A DNA stretch of 11,033 bases from CALCKU01 sp964534845. GTDB taxonomy: Bacteria > Pseudomonadota > Alphaproteobacteria > Caulobacterales > Maricaulaceae. Position numbers and translations under genes: made by a program. Under the pieces are notes generated by a model. That model ran no database searches and was not told where the DNA came from. It saw only the letters and a list, made by a program, of their open reading frames with translations. Positions within the stretch are counted from its first letter, which is position 1. Each line of letters starts with the position of its first letter. The DNA lies in assembly GCA_964534845.1 (NCBI GenBank), contig CAZHPV010000078.1, positions 1 through 11,033 of the forward strand. The letters run 5' to 3'. Positions 1 to 7,247 of the stretch are shown in pieces.

Positions 1-84
1 TAATAATAGTGCTCGCCTACCTTGAATTGATTGTGTAAAATTAACACTCTTTGCGCGTAAATTTTAGGGTAATAGGTCCAATAA

Positions 85-105
85 TCGCCTAAAAGGCGAG
101 TTTTT
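85..105 (+). terminator. Intrinsic terminator of an upstream gene
   Basis: A 6-bp perfect stem (TCGCCT at 85-90 with AGGCGA at 94-99, AAA loop) is followed after one G by five T (101-105). This is a compact rho-independent terminator for rightward transcription entering from outside the window. No T-run follows it on the other strand. It implies that the next gene has its own promoter between about 105 and 250. Confidence 0.6.
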
Positions 106-124
106 ATATCAGTTTTCGCCAAAT

Positions 125-139
125 TTAAAACTTGGTTAA
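125..139 (+). promoter_or_regulatory. Predicted CtrA binding box
   Basis: TTAA at 125-128, seven bases, then TTAA at 136-139 followed by C gives an exact match to the TTAA-N7-TTAAC consensus of the alphaproteobacterial cell-cycle regulator CtrA. It lies about 115 bases before the start codon of the TadG-like gene, downstream of a terminator and in non-coding DNA, so it is placed to control that gene. CtrA is known to activate pilus genes such as pilA in Caulobacter, which fits the TadG-like product. Binding is inferred from the motif alone. Confidence 0.55.
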
Positions 140-170
140 CCATAAAGGTCAGGAAAATGTCCCTTTATGG
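140..170. repeat. Inverted repeat beside the CtrA box
   Basis: CCATAAAGG (140-148) and CCTTTATGG (162-170) form a perfect 9-bp inverted repeat with a 13-base spacer. It begins immediately after the CtrA box, about 85 bases before the start codon at 254. No T-run follows, so it is not a terminator. It could be a dyad operator for a second regulator or a hairpin in the 5' untranslated RNA; the sequence does not decide between them. Confidence 0.5.
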
Positions 171-253
171 GCGCTCTCTAAACACTGGCAGGTCATCTGC
201 ATCGCTATCGTCAAATTCAACACACAAGTCCATTTTGGGACAAGGAGTATGAA

Positions 254-1657
254 ATGACGAACGTACTGAACTCACTAAAGAATACGGCTAAAAAACTTAA
301 GACAAATACAGCGGGTAATTTTGGGATTATTGCCAGTTTAAGCCTGTTTGTTCTGGTGGGCGGAGCTGCTATGGCCGTCGACGCTTCTAATGGTTTTGCT
401 GCTAAACAACGTTTGCAAACGACAACCGATGCTATTGCGCTTATGGCCGCCAAGGACCTTAGCTTGAGCGAGACTGAAATAGTGCAACTTGCTAATGATT
501 ATCATGAAGTGACGTATCCTGGCGCGACTGGCGACCGGCTCACTATTAATTCCGTTGAACGGTCCGGTGATACCGTTACGCTAGACGCTTCAAATAATAT
601 TAATGCCTATTTTGCACGTGTTTTTGGTCATGAGACACTTGATATACGTACAAACTCTGTTGCGTCTTTAGCGCGACGTGATCTTGATATTGCGCTTGTT
701 CTGGACAATACAGGGTCTATGCGGGGGTCCAAGTTAGCAGCGCTTAAAGCGGCCTCAAACGATCTCGTTGATATTTTATATCAAGATCCAAACCTTTCAC
801 GCGGGACACAGCTGGGTCTGGTGCCATTTGCGTCTTGGGTTAATGTCGGTGCGGACCAAATCGAGCTGGCCTCTCTGGATCTGCGCGGCGTGAGCGATCA
901 AAACGATCTATATTTCACAAATAATCAAGGCCGTCTTGATCGTTATGACGATCTGGGCGTGGATTGGGACGGATGTGTAGAAAATCGCTTGCCACCTTAT
1001 GATGTTGACGATACGGCCCCGAATCCGGCGCGTCCTGAAACATTATTTCAGCCCGCCTTTAATCCAAAATCTGCAAATCCGGCTGCGCGGGCTGATACAT
1101 CGTGCGATGAAAGACGTAAAGTGACACCCTTAACGAATAATATTGGCACTATTCGGCGCGCTATTAGCAGTATGCAGGCCTCCGGCTGGACGAATATTGC
1201 AAATGGTGCGACTTGGGGCTTCCGTCTTGTCTCTCCAAATGCTCCTTTCACTCAGGCCCGCCCCTATGAGGATGAGAATGTTCAAAAGGCGATGGTGATT
1301 TTAACTGACGGTAAGCAAACCATGAGACCTGAAGCCTCTAATATTTCGAACTATGCTTATTCTCCCTTTGGTTTTTATGGTGAGAGAGCGCTTAATCGCA
1401 ATACGCAACGTCTAGAGGGGCGGACAGTAAAGGAAGCCTTAGATAATAAGCTTTCGGAGACATGCGAAGCTGCCAAGGCTAAAGATATAACAGTTTACAC
1501 CATCACCTTTGAGCTGGATGATCGGGAAACTCAAGATATCATGCGTGATTGTGCGACAACGGCGGGTAATTACTTTGATGTTGCCTCTGCACGTGAACTT
1601 TCTCCTGTTTTCGAACAAATTGCGTCTTCACTTAGCAATCTGCGTCTAACAAACTAA
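254..1657 (+). CDS. TadE/TadG-like pilus-assembly protein with vWA domain
   Basis: The 467-residue protein has the Tad-like layout. A short basic N-terminus and a glycine at residue 21 precede a single hydrophobic segment (about 22-42), followed by the VDASNGFAAKQRLQ-type helix and TDAIALMAA typical of TadE/TadG proteins. A von Willebrand A domain starts near 143 with the MIDAS motif DNTGS (151-155), the MIDAS threonine T313 in GWTNIANG, and D352 in ILTDG. A long segment (about 195-300) separates the first two MIDAS parts. There are four cysteines (241, 284, 404, 433). The topology implies an inner-membrane anchor with the vWA domain in the periplasm. In Tad systems TadG helps assemble Flp pili, but no tad genes are nearby, so this may be a solo relative. 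The start is set by AAGGAG at 242-247, six bases before the ATG; an ATG at 249 is closed by a stop two codons later. A CtrA box lies upstream. The vWA/Tad family call is firm; the pilus role is inferred. Confidence 0.88.
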   Translation: MTNVLNSLKNTAKKLKTNTAGNFGIIASLSLFVLVGGAAMAVDASNGFAAKQRLQTTTDAIALMAAKDLSLSETEIVQLANDYHEVTYPGATGDRLTINSVERSGDTVTLDASNNINAYFARVFGHETLDIRTNSVASLARRDLDIALVLDNTGSMRGSKLAALKAASNDLVDILYQDPNLSRGTQLGLVPFASWVNVGADQIELASLDLRGVSDQNDLYFTNNQGRLDRYDDLGVDWDGCVENRLPPYDVDDTAPNPARPETLFQPAFNPKSANPAARADTSCDERRKVTPLTNNIGTIRRAISSMQASGWTNIANGATWGFRLVSPNAPFTQARPYEDENVQKAMVILTDGKQTMRPEASNISNYAYSPFGFYGERALNRNTQRLEGRTVKEALDNKLSETCEAAKAKDITVYTITFELDDRETQDIMRDCATTAGNYFDVASARELSPVFEQIASSLSNLRLTN

Positions 1658-1705
1658 AGGCAACGCGCTCCAAACGGCTCTTCTTCCCACGGGGGCCTAT
1701 TGTCT

Positions 1706-1738
1706 AAACGGCCCTTAAATCAAGGGCCGTTTTATTTT
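1706..1738. terminator. Terminator shared by convergent genes
   Basis: An 11-bp perfect stem (1706-1716 with 1722-1732, five-base loop AAATC) built around ACGGCCCTT/AAGGGCCGT is followed by TATTTTG on the plus strand. It sits between the stop codons of the TadG-like gene (1657) and the FKBP gene (1750). The plus-strand T-rich tail is the better one. On the minus strand the stem is followed only by TTTAGAC, so termination of the FKBP transcript here is plausible but weaker. Confidence 0.8.
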
Positions 1739-1749
1739 GTAAAAGGCTC

Positions 1750-2352
1750 TTAATTGACAGCTAAAAGCTGGACGTTGAAAATTAAGGTCGCATCTGCCGG
1801 TATCGCTCCGCGTCCACGCTCGCCATAGGCCAGGGCGCCCGGAACATAGAGGGTCCAGGCATCACAGGGTTTCATATTGCCCAAGGCTTCGACCCAGCCG
1901 GAGATAACACCGTTTGATGGAAACTCGATCGGTTCATTACGCTCATAGGAACTGTCGAAAACCTCCCCGTTGGGAAAGAAACCGTGGTAATGGACACTAA
2001 CAAATTGTCCGGCCTCGGGTGAGGGGCCATCCTTTGGCCCGGACTGGACGATCTTATATTGCAGACCGGAGGATGTGGTTGTAACATTAGCGCGTTTGCC
2101 GTTCTCGGCATGCCAAGCCTTAAGGTCGTCTTGTGCCTTGGGGGCGTCGTTTTCGCCGTAGGCTGCAAGGTCAATGATTTTGTCACTTGGGCAGGTGGCA
2201 CGAGGATCACCGTAAACCGCAATTTTCATATCCTCGACATCTTTTTTGAGGGCGTTGAATTCTTTCGCAGAGACACCGCCTGATTGCGGTGCTTGACATC
2301 CAGCAAGCCCCAAGCTTGTCGCGGCAAGCAGCAACATAAATTTCGTTTTCAT
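1750..2352 (-). CDS. FKBP-type peptidyl-prolyl isomerase lipoprotein
   Basis: The 200-residue protein begins with a lipoprotein signal peptide ending in the lipobox LAGC (16-19, lipidated C19). Glutamine at +2 predicts sorting to the outer membrane, periplasmic face. A charged helical linker (about 28-48) precedes the C-terminal FKBP domain (about 93-199). Positions matching the FKBP12 active site are all present: Y122 (HYHG), F132-D133 (VFDSS), F144, V149-I150 and W153 (VISGW), Y176 (AYGERG) and F192 (IFNVQLL), so the domain should catalyse cis-trans isomerisation of prolyl bonds. Two mature cysteines besides the lipidated one (54 and 163) could form a disulfide. GGGAG at 2359-2363, six bases upstream, supports the ATG. 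The gene stands alone, convergent with the TadG-like gene and 344 bases from the DUF3179 gene. It is probably a periplasmic folding helper; a specific client cannot be read from the sequence. Confidence 0.92.
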   Translation of the reverse strand: MKTKFMLLLAATSLGLAGCQAPQSGGVSAKEFNALKKDVEDMKIAVYGDPRATCPSDKIIDLAAYGENDAPKAQDDLKAWHAENGKRANVTTTSSGLQYKIVQSGPKDGPSPEAGQFVSVHYHGFFPNGEVFDSSYERNEPIEFPSNGVISGWVEALGNMKPCDAWTLYVPGALAYGERGRGAIPADATLIFNVQLLAVN

Positions 2353-2604
2353 AAATAACTCCCAAAATCGTCAAACAGATTCTTTAAATTTCGTATAGGT
2401 TCCAAGTGTGCGTAAACATGCAGGCGCGACTTGTAAAGAGGAGAGCTTAGCTTAGCGCGGCCGCGTTTAAATGCCAGTGTTCAAAACGTGTATTTTAAAT
2501 TTAACGAAAATGCCAATGTGAAATTTTCAAGTTTAAAATATATATATAAATCAATGCTTTGCAGGAATGCTCTAAGCTATGCGTGTCTGTGGTTTTGGAA
2601 AAGT

Positions 2605-2665
2605 CTATTGCGGAGGCGTTTGATAACAGAGGGTACCAATTGCTATCATTTGACCTCCGCAATAG
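2605..2665. repeat. Long inverted repeat, 12-bp perfect arms
   Basis: CTATTGCGGAGG (2605-2616) and CCTCCGCAATAG (2654-2665) are perfect reverse complements. A second inner pairing, TGATA (2621-2625) with TATCA (2644-2648), would close an 18-base loop containing GGTACC. Read leftward it lies about 32 bases past the DUF3179 stop and is followed by only a short run (ACTTTTCC), so it is at best a weak intrinsic terminator. It could be a 3'-end mRNA stabiliser, a dispersed palindromic element or part of a small RNA. Confidence 0.6.
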
Positions 2666-2668
2666 TGA

Positions 2669-2685
2669 GGCAGAGTAACTCTGCC
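2669..2685. repeat. Compact hairpin after DUF3179 gene
   Basis: GGCAGAG (2669-2675) pairs perfectly with CTCTGCC (2679-2685) around a TAA loop. Read leftward it begins 11 bases beyond the DUF3179 stop codon and is followed directly by the longer inverted repeat at 2605-2665. No T-run follows in either direction, so termination would need the neighbouring hairpin or Rho. Confidence 0.5.
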
Positions 2686-2696
2686 AATTCTCAGGC

Positions 2697-4148
2697 TTAG
2701 TTAATTAGTTTCGAATTTGGATATGTAGCATGCCAACCAAACCAGAAGGCTCTGTGGTAAGGCAAGCGTTTCAACACCTGCCCATCTGGGCCTTCTAATT
2801 TGCTCTCTGTTACTTTCCATGTTTGACCTTTAAGGTCGGTTGCCTGAGCTGTTCCATCAAATTGTGTAAAGGTAATATCGGCTGGGTCGTAGACACGATT
2901 TGCACCGGTTTCATCGGTCAGTACTACGAATTTTTGTCCTCCGACCTTGCCAGAATAAACAGGGTGTTCTTTGAGGAATTTAGCTGAAATGGCTAATTGA
3001 TCCCTTGGAAATTCTTTAAAGCGAAGAGCTAAAACTTCTTGCTTGTTTTTCAAGCGCGTGTCTGAAAATGGCGTGTTGAACATTAGCCTGTCTGTGGAGA
3101 AATATTCATGATAGGCGACACCTTCATCGTAATTTCGTCTATGTCCCGTATCAAGAGATAATACCTTACTGTCCGGGTGAAGCGCCTTCCATTTGCCCCA
3201 AGTCGTTGTAACAACGCTTTGGTGCTCCAGTGCTATATTCTTACCGGCCAGAGGCCCCAATACAGGCTCGCCTTTAATCGTATTCCACATGGATTGCGTC
3301 GCCTGATCATACATAAGTTTGTTGGATCTATATAAAAATCCGCTTGTGCCCATGTCGTGATTGAGGGTCGGTGTGTCAGTCTCGTATAAAATGACGGTTC
3401 CGCATAAAGTGCAGTAAACGCCTGCGAAATTTATGCCTCCGACCTCGTCAACAAACATTTCATGCCACGCCAGAATACGTTTGGGATAGGCGCGTACGTC
3501 GCCGTCGACCTCTATGCCAAACACAACATTATCATCATCCAGATAATCCGCGTCTTTGGCGTTGATCATTTTGGGTTGACGCAAGGGCGGAATACCGTCC
3601 TGAACAACGCCGCCCCACCGGATTTCGTCAAGCCTGATACGGGCGGTCGCGGCACGATCTCTGAAATATTTGCCAAATTTAGGATCAATCTGACGGTAAA
3701 AATCCGCCTTAAAGTTATCATAGCCCGTGATTTTGATTTCGGGTTCATTCCAAAGCCATTTGAACCAGTCATTCATGTCCGTCCCGAAGTCCTGACCTGT
3801 TGTTTCGCGTAGCTTTTCGAGCAAGGCACGGCGTATTTTCGGCTCAGACACAAAATTAAACAATTCAATGGAGGGCGGCACATAAGCCGGGCCCCAGCTT
3901 GCATTTAAGGCTTCTATCTGCTCGGCTAGCAAGGAGTCAGGCGTTCTACGTAGGAAAGACAGTAATAAAGTCTGGTCGAGTTCGGACAATGAATATTGTG
4001 CATTTGTATCTATTAGACCTGTTTGTGAGCTCGTGATTGCGGGCGCGGTGCTGGATTGGTCAATTTTTTTGCCTTCGGCTTGCGCGCAGGCATTTAGCGA
4101 AATGCCTAAGGCCAGATAGAGGGCAGACGAGCTTAAAAAGCGGCGCAT
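2697..4148 (-). CDS. DUF3179-family lipoprotein
   Basis: From the ATG at 4146-4148 the protein is 483 residues. A frame extension reaches a GTG at 4178, but that codon has no spaced ribosome-binding site, whereas AAAGAG (4155-4160) sits six bases before the ATG, and the ATG gives a clean signal peptide with lipobox LNAC (18-21). The central part carries DUF3179 hallmarks: FGIEVDGDVRAYPKRILAWHE (about 210-230), YCTLCGTV with a CxxC pair (C246, C249), the LYRSNKLMYD and SMWN segments (about 272-289), and a C-terminal aromatic stretch FWFGWHATYPNSK. The biochemical function of DUF3179 is not established; the CxxC could bind metal or be redox-active, which is inference. An N-terminal region of roughly 190 residues with several tryptophans precedes the domain. 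The gene follows the sortase on the same strand after 83 bases with no clear terminator between, so co-transcription is likely. The family call is firm; its role is unknown. Confidence 0.85.
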   Translation of the reverse strand: MRRFLSSSALYLALGISLNACAQAEGKKIDQSSTAPAITSSQTGLIDTNAQYSLSELDQTLLLSFLRRTPDSLLAEQIEALNASWGPAYVPPSIELFNFVSEPKIRRALLEKLRETTGQDFGTDMNDWFKWLWNEPEIKITGYDNFKADFYRQIDPKFGKYFRDRAATARIRLDEIRWGGVVQDGIPPLRQPKMINAKDADYLDDDNVVFGIEVDGDVRAYPKRILAWHEMFVDEVGGINFAGVYCTLCGTVILYETDTPTLNHDMGTSGFLYRSNKLMYDQATQSMWNTIKGEPVLGPLAGKNIALEHQSVVTTTWGKWKALHPDSKVLSLDTGHRRNYDEGVAYHEYFSTDRLMFNTPFSDTRLKNKQEVLALRFKEFPRDQLAISAKFLKEHPVYSGKVGGQKFVVLTDETGANRVYDPADITFTQFDGTAQATDLKGQTWKVTESKLEGPDGQVLKRLPYHRAFWFGWHATYPNSKLIN

Positions 4149-4154
4149 AAATAT

Positions 4155-4160
4155 CTCTTT
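4155..4160 (-). promoter_or_regulatory. Ribosome-binding site fixing the DUF3179 start
   Basis: Read on the minus strand, AAAGAG lies six bases before the ATG at 4148. It supports this start over the in-frame GTG at 4178, where the purine-rich AAGAAAGG runs straight into the start codon with no spacer. Confidence 0.55.
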
Positions 4161-4231
4161 GGTTAAAAATTCTCTCACCTTTCTTTATCAAAGAAATTTG
4201 CAAAACCATCTCACAATTACTCACCGCTCCG

Positions 4232-4840
4232 TCACGAAGACGTTACGGCTTTGGCATAGACCACATAGCGCAAAGGCCCATTAAAACTGATATTATCGAA
4301 TGGGTAACATGTTACGAGGACGAGGTTTTGAGGCCTTTGGGTGGTCTGGTGTGTCTGCAAGGCGGGCAAGGTCAAGTTATCAGACCGCGTATCAATTATG
4401 GCATGATCTGTAACGGTGTATGATGTCTTGTTAGTGACGGTTTCCAACGTGACGATATTGCCGGGTTGTAGGGTCTTTAAAGGCTTAAAATGGGTGTTTT
4501 TATGGGCAGCGATGACAAGGGAGCCACCGCTTTGGGCGTCATTAACAAGGCCGGGCCCAAAGGCCAGCGCCTGCCCGCTATCAGTACTCAGCACAATCGC
4601 TGACTTTTTTTGATCAGGAAAGCCTATCTTAGCGATAGGATAGGCATCTAGGCTCGACCAAGGGGGGGTAAATTTACCTGTTTTGAGGGTATGCGCCCAA
4701 GTCTTGCTGAGTAGAGCTTGTGCCAGCTGAGCTTTAGCGCCCATATAAAGGCCGTGGCCAAACAGAGTCAGGCCAAGGCCAGTCATTATAAGGGCAGGCC
4801 AGTTTATACGGGCCCGTAAGGGGAAGGCGGGGCTAGGCAT
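4232..4840 (-). CDS. Class GN (marine proteobacterial) sortase
   Basis: The 202-residue protein has an N-terminal membrane segment (about 14-34) and a periplasmic sortase domain. The catalytic triad is visible: H113 in IAAHKNTHF (with H117 of the family's H..TH pattern), C178 in LVLVTCYPF (the TLxTC-type motif) and R191 in GPLRYVVY. Sortases are cysteine transpeptidases that cut an LPxT-type signal and join the new C-terminus to an amine acceptor; class GN is the Gram-negative branch, usually with a single dedicated substrate. The start codon overlaps the end of the upstream target gene by 8 bases (4833-4840, ATGCCTAG) and has no strong ribosome-binding site of its own, so translation is probably coupled to the target. 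The length fits the family. The natural acceptor in a Gram-negative envelope is not known; an amine of the peptidoglycan peptide is a reasonable guess. Confidence 0.93.
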   Translation of the reverse strand: MPSPAFPLRARINWPALIMTGLGLTLFGHGLYMGAKAQLAQALLSKTWAHTLKTGKFTPPWSSLDAYPIAKIGFPDQKKSAIVLSTDSGQALAFGPGLVNDAQSGGSLVIAAHKNTHFKPLKTLQPGNIVTLETVTNKTSYTVTDHAIIDTRSDNLTLPALQTHQTTQRPQNLVLVTCYPFDNISFNGPLRYVVYAKAVTSS

Positions 4841-7247
4841 CTTTGGAAGATTTTGCTGTAGCGTTTAGACGCTGAGCCATCTGCGTACTTGGCCGGATTT
4901 TCCGGCGGCGCTTTAGCCAGTTAAAGCGTCCGAAAAAGGTCAGGATTGCTCCTAGCCATAGCAAGAAGATATGCGGGCTGGCGGTGGATGGTAGCTGCAA
5001 AGACTGGCCCGGACTCGTGAGACCCTTTTGGGAATTCCCGCTTGCCGCAGGCGGCGGGCTGGCGTGGACGGTTGATCTGCTCAGATCAAGTCCGGTTAAC
5101 TTGCCAAAATCCCAGCCCTTGGGCAACATAGTTGGAACATTCTGTGTGATAAGCGGGTCCGTTACATCCCGGCTCGGTGTAATATCTACGGCCACAAGGG
5201 AGGTTAAGCGGCTTACAAGATGATGGTCCAAGGCCGTTTGTAATATTTGCGCGTCAATTTTTTGGGCTGTTTGTCGATCGAACCGGTTTTCTTCCAGATC
5301 TTGAATTTTGCGCCGCGCCCAAAGCGTTGCTATACCCTGAGCCTCAGACATCTCGGAGAGGTTTATATCCTTTGACCAGTTTTGTGTATGTTGCCGACCA
5401 CTTAAAGTTAGGGCGTTAGGCATTTCTTTTGTCTTGATTTTGGTTAAACTGATTAGCGGATCGCCTGTGTAAAGGTCGGGCAATCTTGATGGATAGCTTT
5501 CGCCGTTATTTTGCAAAGACATGTTGATGTGGGTGAGGACAGGGGTGTCGAGCGCCTTAAACAGGTTTGCCATTTCAGTCCTGACTTCAGACAAGGATCC
5601 TATGACGACGGATTTTCCGCGTCCGAATTTTGCCGCGCGAGAAAGAAAAAACCGGTTTGGCGCAGACCCAATACCGACGGGAAAAAGGCGTGCGCTACCC
5701 AGCTTGTCTTTAATGAGTGCAAAAAGCTGTTTTTCGTTCCCAATCGAGCCGTCCGTCATAAATATGACTTGTCTGATCCTGTTGGGGTCTGGTTTTGTCG
5801 AGAGTACAAAGTCCAGAGCAGGGCTCATTTGTGTGCCGCCTTTGGCTTTCAATTTTTTTATAAAGTTTCTGGCGGTTTTTAGGGTTTTTTCATTAACAGG
5901 CTGAGGTTTGGAGAACAAATATGAGTAACCGCTAGAAAATCGAATGATATTGAATGTGTCGCCGGGGTCTAATGTCTCAAGGCCCAGTAGGAGGGCATCG
6001 CGGGCTTGTTCGATTGAGCCACCGCCCATAGAGCCAGATGTATCAATGATAAAAAGGCTTTCTCTGGATAAATCCTTATTTTGGTCTTCGCCTGATAGGC
6101 TGTCTTGTGAGATTTTAGTGTCGAAAAAGGCCTCGTCTGGCGGACTAAGTAATGTCAGCAAATAGGTGTGCTCGCCTAAGGTTTCTTTAAAGATAGTTTC
6201 TTGTGTTTGACCGAGAGGCTTTGCCTGCCATGTTAGTTTAAAATCACGATTGGCGGGTATCTCCCCGTCTTTGAGCGTGATTGTTGCGCTATCCTTATCC
6301 GCATAGCTAACCTCAATGTCATGATACGCGCTTTTCACTGTTTCCAGATCAAATCCCGCATCAAGATTAATGGCGATGTCTACGGGCAATCTTAAATATT
6401 CGGTAGGCTCCTCATGGGGTGCCATAAGGGGTGGTGATATACGGTGTCTGTCAAGGACCGGATCTAATACGGCCATGGTGATATGGCCATTTTCTGCAAT
6501 TGCAACAGTTTCCGGCGGTGGTGAATAGCGCGGCGCGACCGTCATTGGGAAGACGAGTGAGGCTTTTCCTTGCGAAATTTCGGCCTTATCTTGATACTCG
6601 ATTTGTATAGCGACAGATTCTTGCGGGCCAATATTTGCCACTGAAGCTGTGAAAATATTGGGGCGTTCCTGCTCGACAAGTGCGGCCTTCTTGCCTGCAG
6701 CTTTAGCGTCTGTATAGATTTTTTTAGCAAGCTGTTTTTCCTTTATTTGCCCCATAATGAAGCGTCCACCGACAATTATCCGTAACCTGTCGACCGCCGC
6801 ATTTTCCGGTAGAGGGAAAACATATACGCCTTCGACCCAATCAGAAGACGGGTTCTTGAATGTCTGAGAAAGTGTGGTGCGAATGACCGGGCCCGCAATA
6901 TTTATTTTAACGTCAGTGTCTATCGTGGGGGCCTTGCGGTATTGACCCTGTTTAGAGGTTTTAAACAAAAGGCTGCTTGCGCCAATTTGACCGAGTGAAT
7001 AAGTCTCGTCCTCTCCCAAGGGGGAGGGGTTTGGACGGGATGGTTTAGGGGCTCCCAAGGTGGATGCCGTTATTGTTTTCTGGACGAGAGGTGTTTGAGC
7101 CGCTGCAAGGTTCTGAGCGGGATTAATGACGGGGCTAAGCAGACCCCATATTAAGGCGGACGTTACGATTTTTAACCCGGCTTGTGTGCCCAAAGCCGCG
7201 TTGGTGGCCTGTATAGCGTTAGAAGACTGTGTGATGTATGAAAGCAT
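4833..7247 (-). CDS. Sortase target protein with VIT and vWA domains
   Basis: This 804-residue protein matches the marine proteobacterial sortase target family. In order it has a signal or anchor segment (about 25-42), a low-complexity linker, a VIT (inter-alpha-trypsin inhibitor) domain (about 80-225, with WVEGVYVFPLPENAAVD and the NIFTASVANIGP core), a vWA domain (about 395-570) with intact MIDAS (DTSGS 402-406, T472 in GGTQM, D499 in MTDG), a beta-rich region, a proline/serine-rich stretch (about 725-750) and a sorting signal. That signal is LPSTA (752-756), a hydrophobic segment (about 759-776) and KRRRK (779-783), followed by a further 21 residues. The adjacent sortase should cleave after the threonine and anchor the protein in the envelope. 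AAGGGG (7254-7259), six bases before the ATG, supports the start. It is first in the leftward unit and overlaps the sortase gene. Domain composition suggests metal-dependent adhesion, but the ligand is unknown. Confidence 0.93.
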   Translation of the reverse strand: MLSYITQSSNAIQATNAALGTQAGLKIVTSALIWGLLSPVINPAQNLAAAQTPLVQKTITASTLGAPKPSRPNPSPLGEDETYSLGQIGASSLLFKTSKQGQYRKAPTIDTDVKINIAGPVIRTTLSQTFKNPSSDWVEGVYVFPLPENAAVDRLRIIVGGRFIMGQIKEKQLAKKIYTDAKAAGKKAALVEQERPNIFTASVANIGPQESVAIQIEYQDKAEISQGKASLVFPMTVAPRYSPPPETVAIAENGHITMAVLDPVLDRHRISPPLMAPHEEPTEYLRLPVDIAINLDAGFDLETVKSAYHDIEVSYADKDSATITLKDGEIPANRDFKLTWQAKPLGQTQETIFKETLGEHTYLLTLLSPPDEAFFDTKISQDSLSGEDQNKDLSRESLFIIDTSGSMGGGSIEQARDALLLGLETLDPGDTFNIIRFSSGYSYLFSKPQPVNEKTLKTARNFIKKLKAKGGTQMSPALDFVLSTKPDPNRIRQVIFMTDGSIGNEKQLFALIKDKLGSARLFPVGIGSAPNRFFLSRAAKFGRGKSVVIGSLSEVRTEMANLFKALDTPVLTHINMSLQNNGESYPSRLPDLYTGDPLISLTKIKTKEMPNALTLSGRQHTQNWSKDINLSEMSEAQGIATLWARRKIQDLEENRFDRQTAQKIDAQILQTALDHHLVSRLTSLVAVDITPSRDVTDPLITQNVPTMLPKGWDFGKLTGLDLSRSTVHASPPPAASGNSQKGLTSPGQSLQLPSTASPHIFLLWLGAILTFFGRFNWLKRRRKIRPSTQMAQRLNATAKSSKDA

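Larger units (their letters stand above)
2353..2696. other. Gene-free AT-rich region with hairpins
   Basis: No convincing gene is visible in these 344 bases. The part next to 2352 must hold the promoter and ribosome-binding site of the FKBP gene, but no clear -35/-10 pair stands out. 2460-2560 is very AT-rich, with an ATATATATA run and two imperfect copies of AAATGCCARTGT (2469-2480 and 2508-2519). 2605-2685 contains two strong hairpins, listed separately, just downstream of the DUF3179 stop codon. Confidence 0.6.

Noticed and set aside
2398..2403. GGAACC on the minus strand upstream of the FKBP gene as an EcfG-type -35 element
   Set aside because: No CGTT follows at the required 16-18 base spacing, so the stress-sigma promoter is not supported.
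2469..2519. Two imperfect AAATGCCARTGT copies as iterons or an origin
   Set aside because: Only two short imperfect copies, no DnaA boxes recognised and no replication gene nearby.
4149..4178. GTG at 4178 as the DUF3179 start
   Set aside because: No spaced ribosome-binding site, and the ten added residues would precede the lipoprotein signal peptide; the ATG at 4148 has both.
4180..4196. TTTCTTT/AAAGAAA hairpin between the sortase and DUF3179 genes as a terminator
   Set aside because: The stem has one G-C pair and is followed by AGGTGAG rather than T on the minus strand; it should not stop transcription.
5511..5904. Two overlapping open frames of about 125 codons on the plus strand
   Set aside because: They lie wholly inside the VIT/vWA target gene on the opposite strand and their translations show no family features; they are by-products of the real frame.
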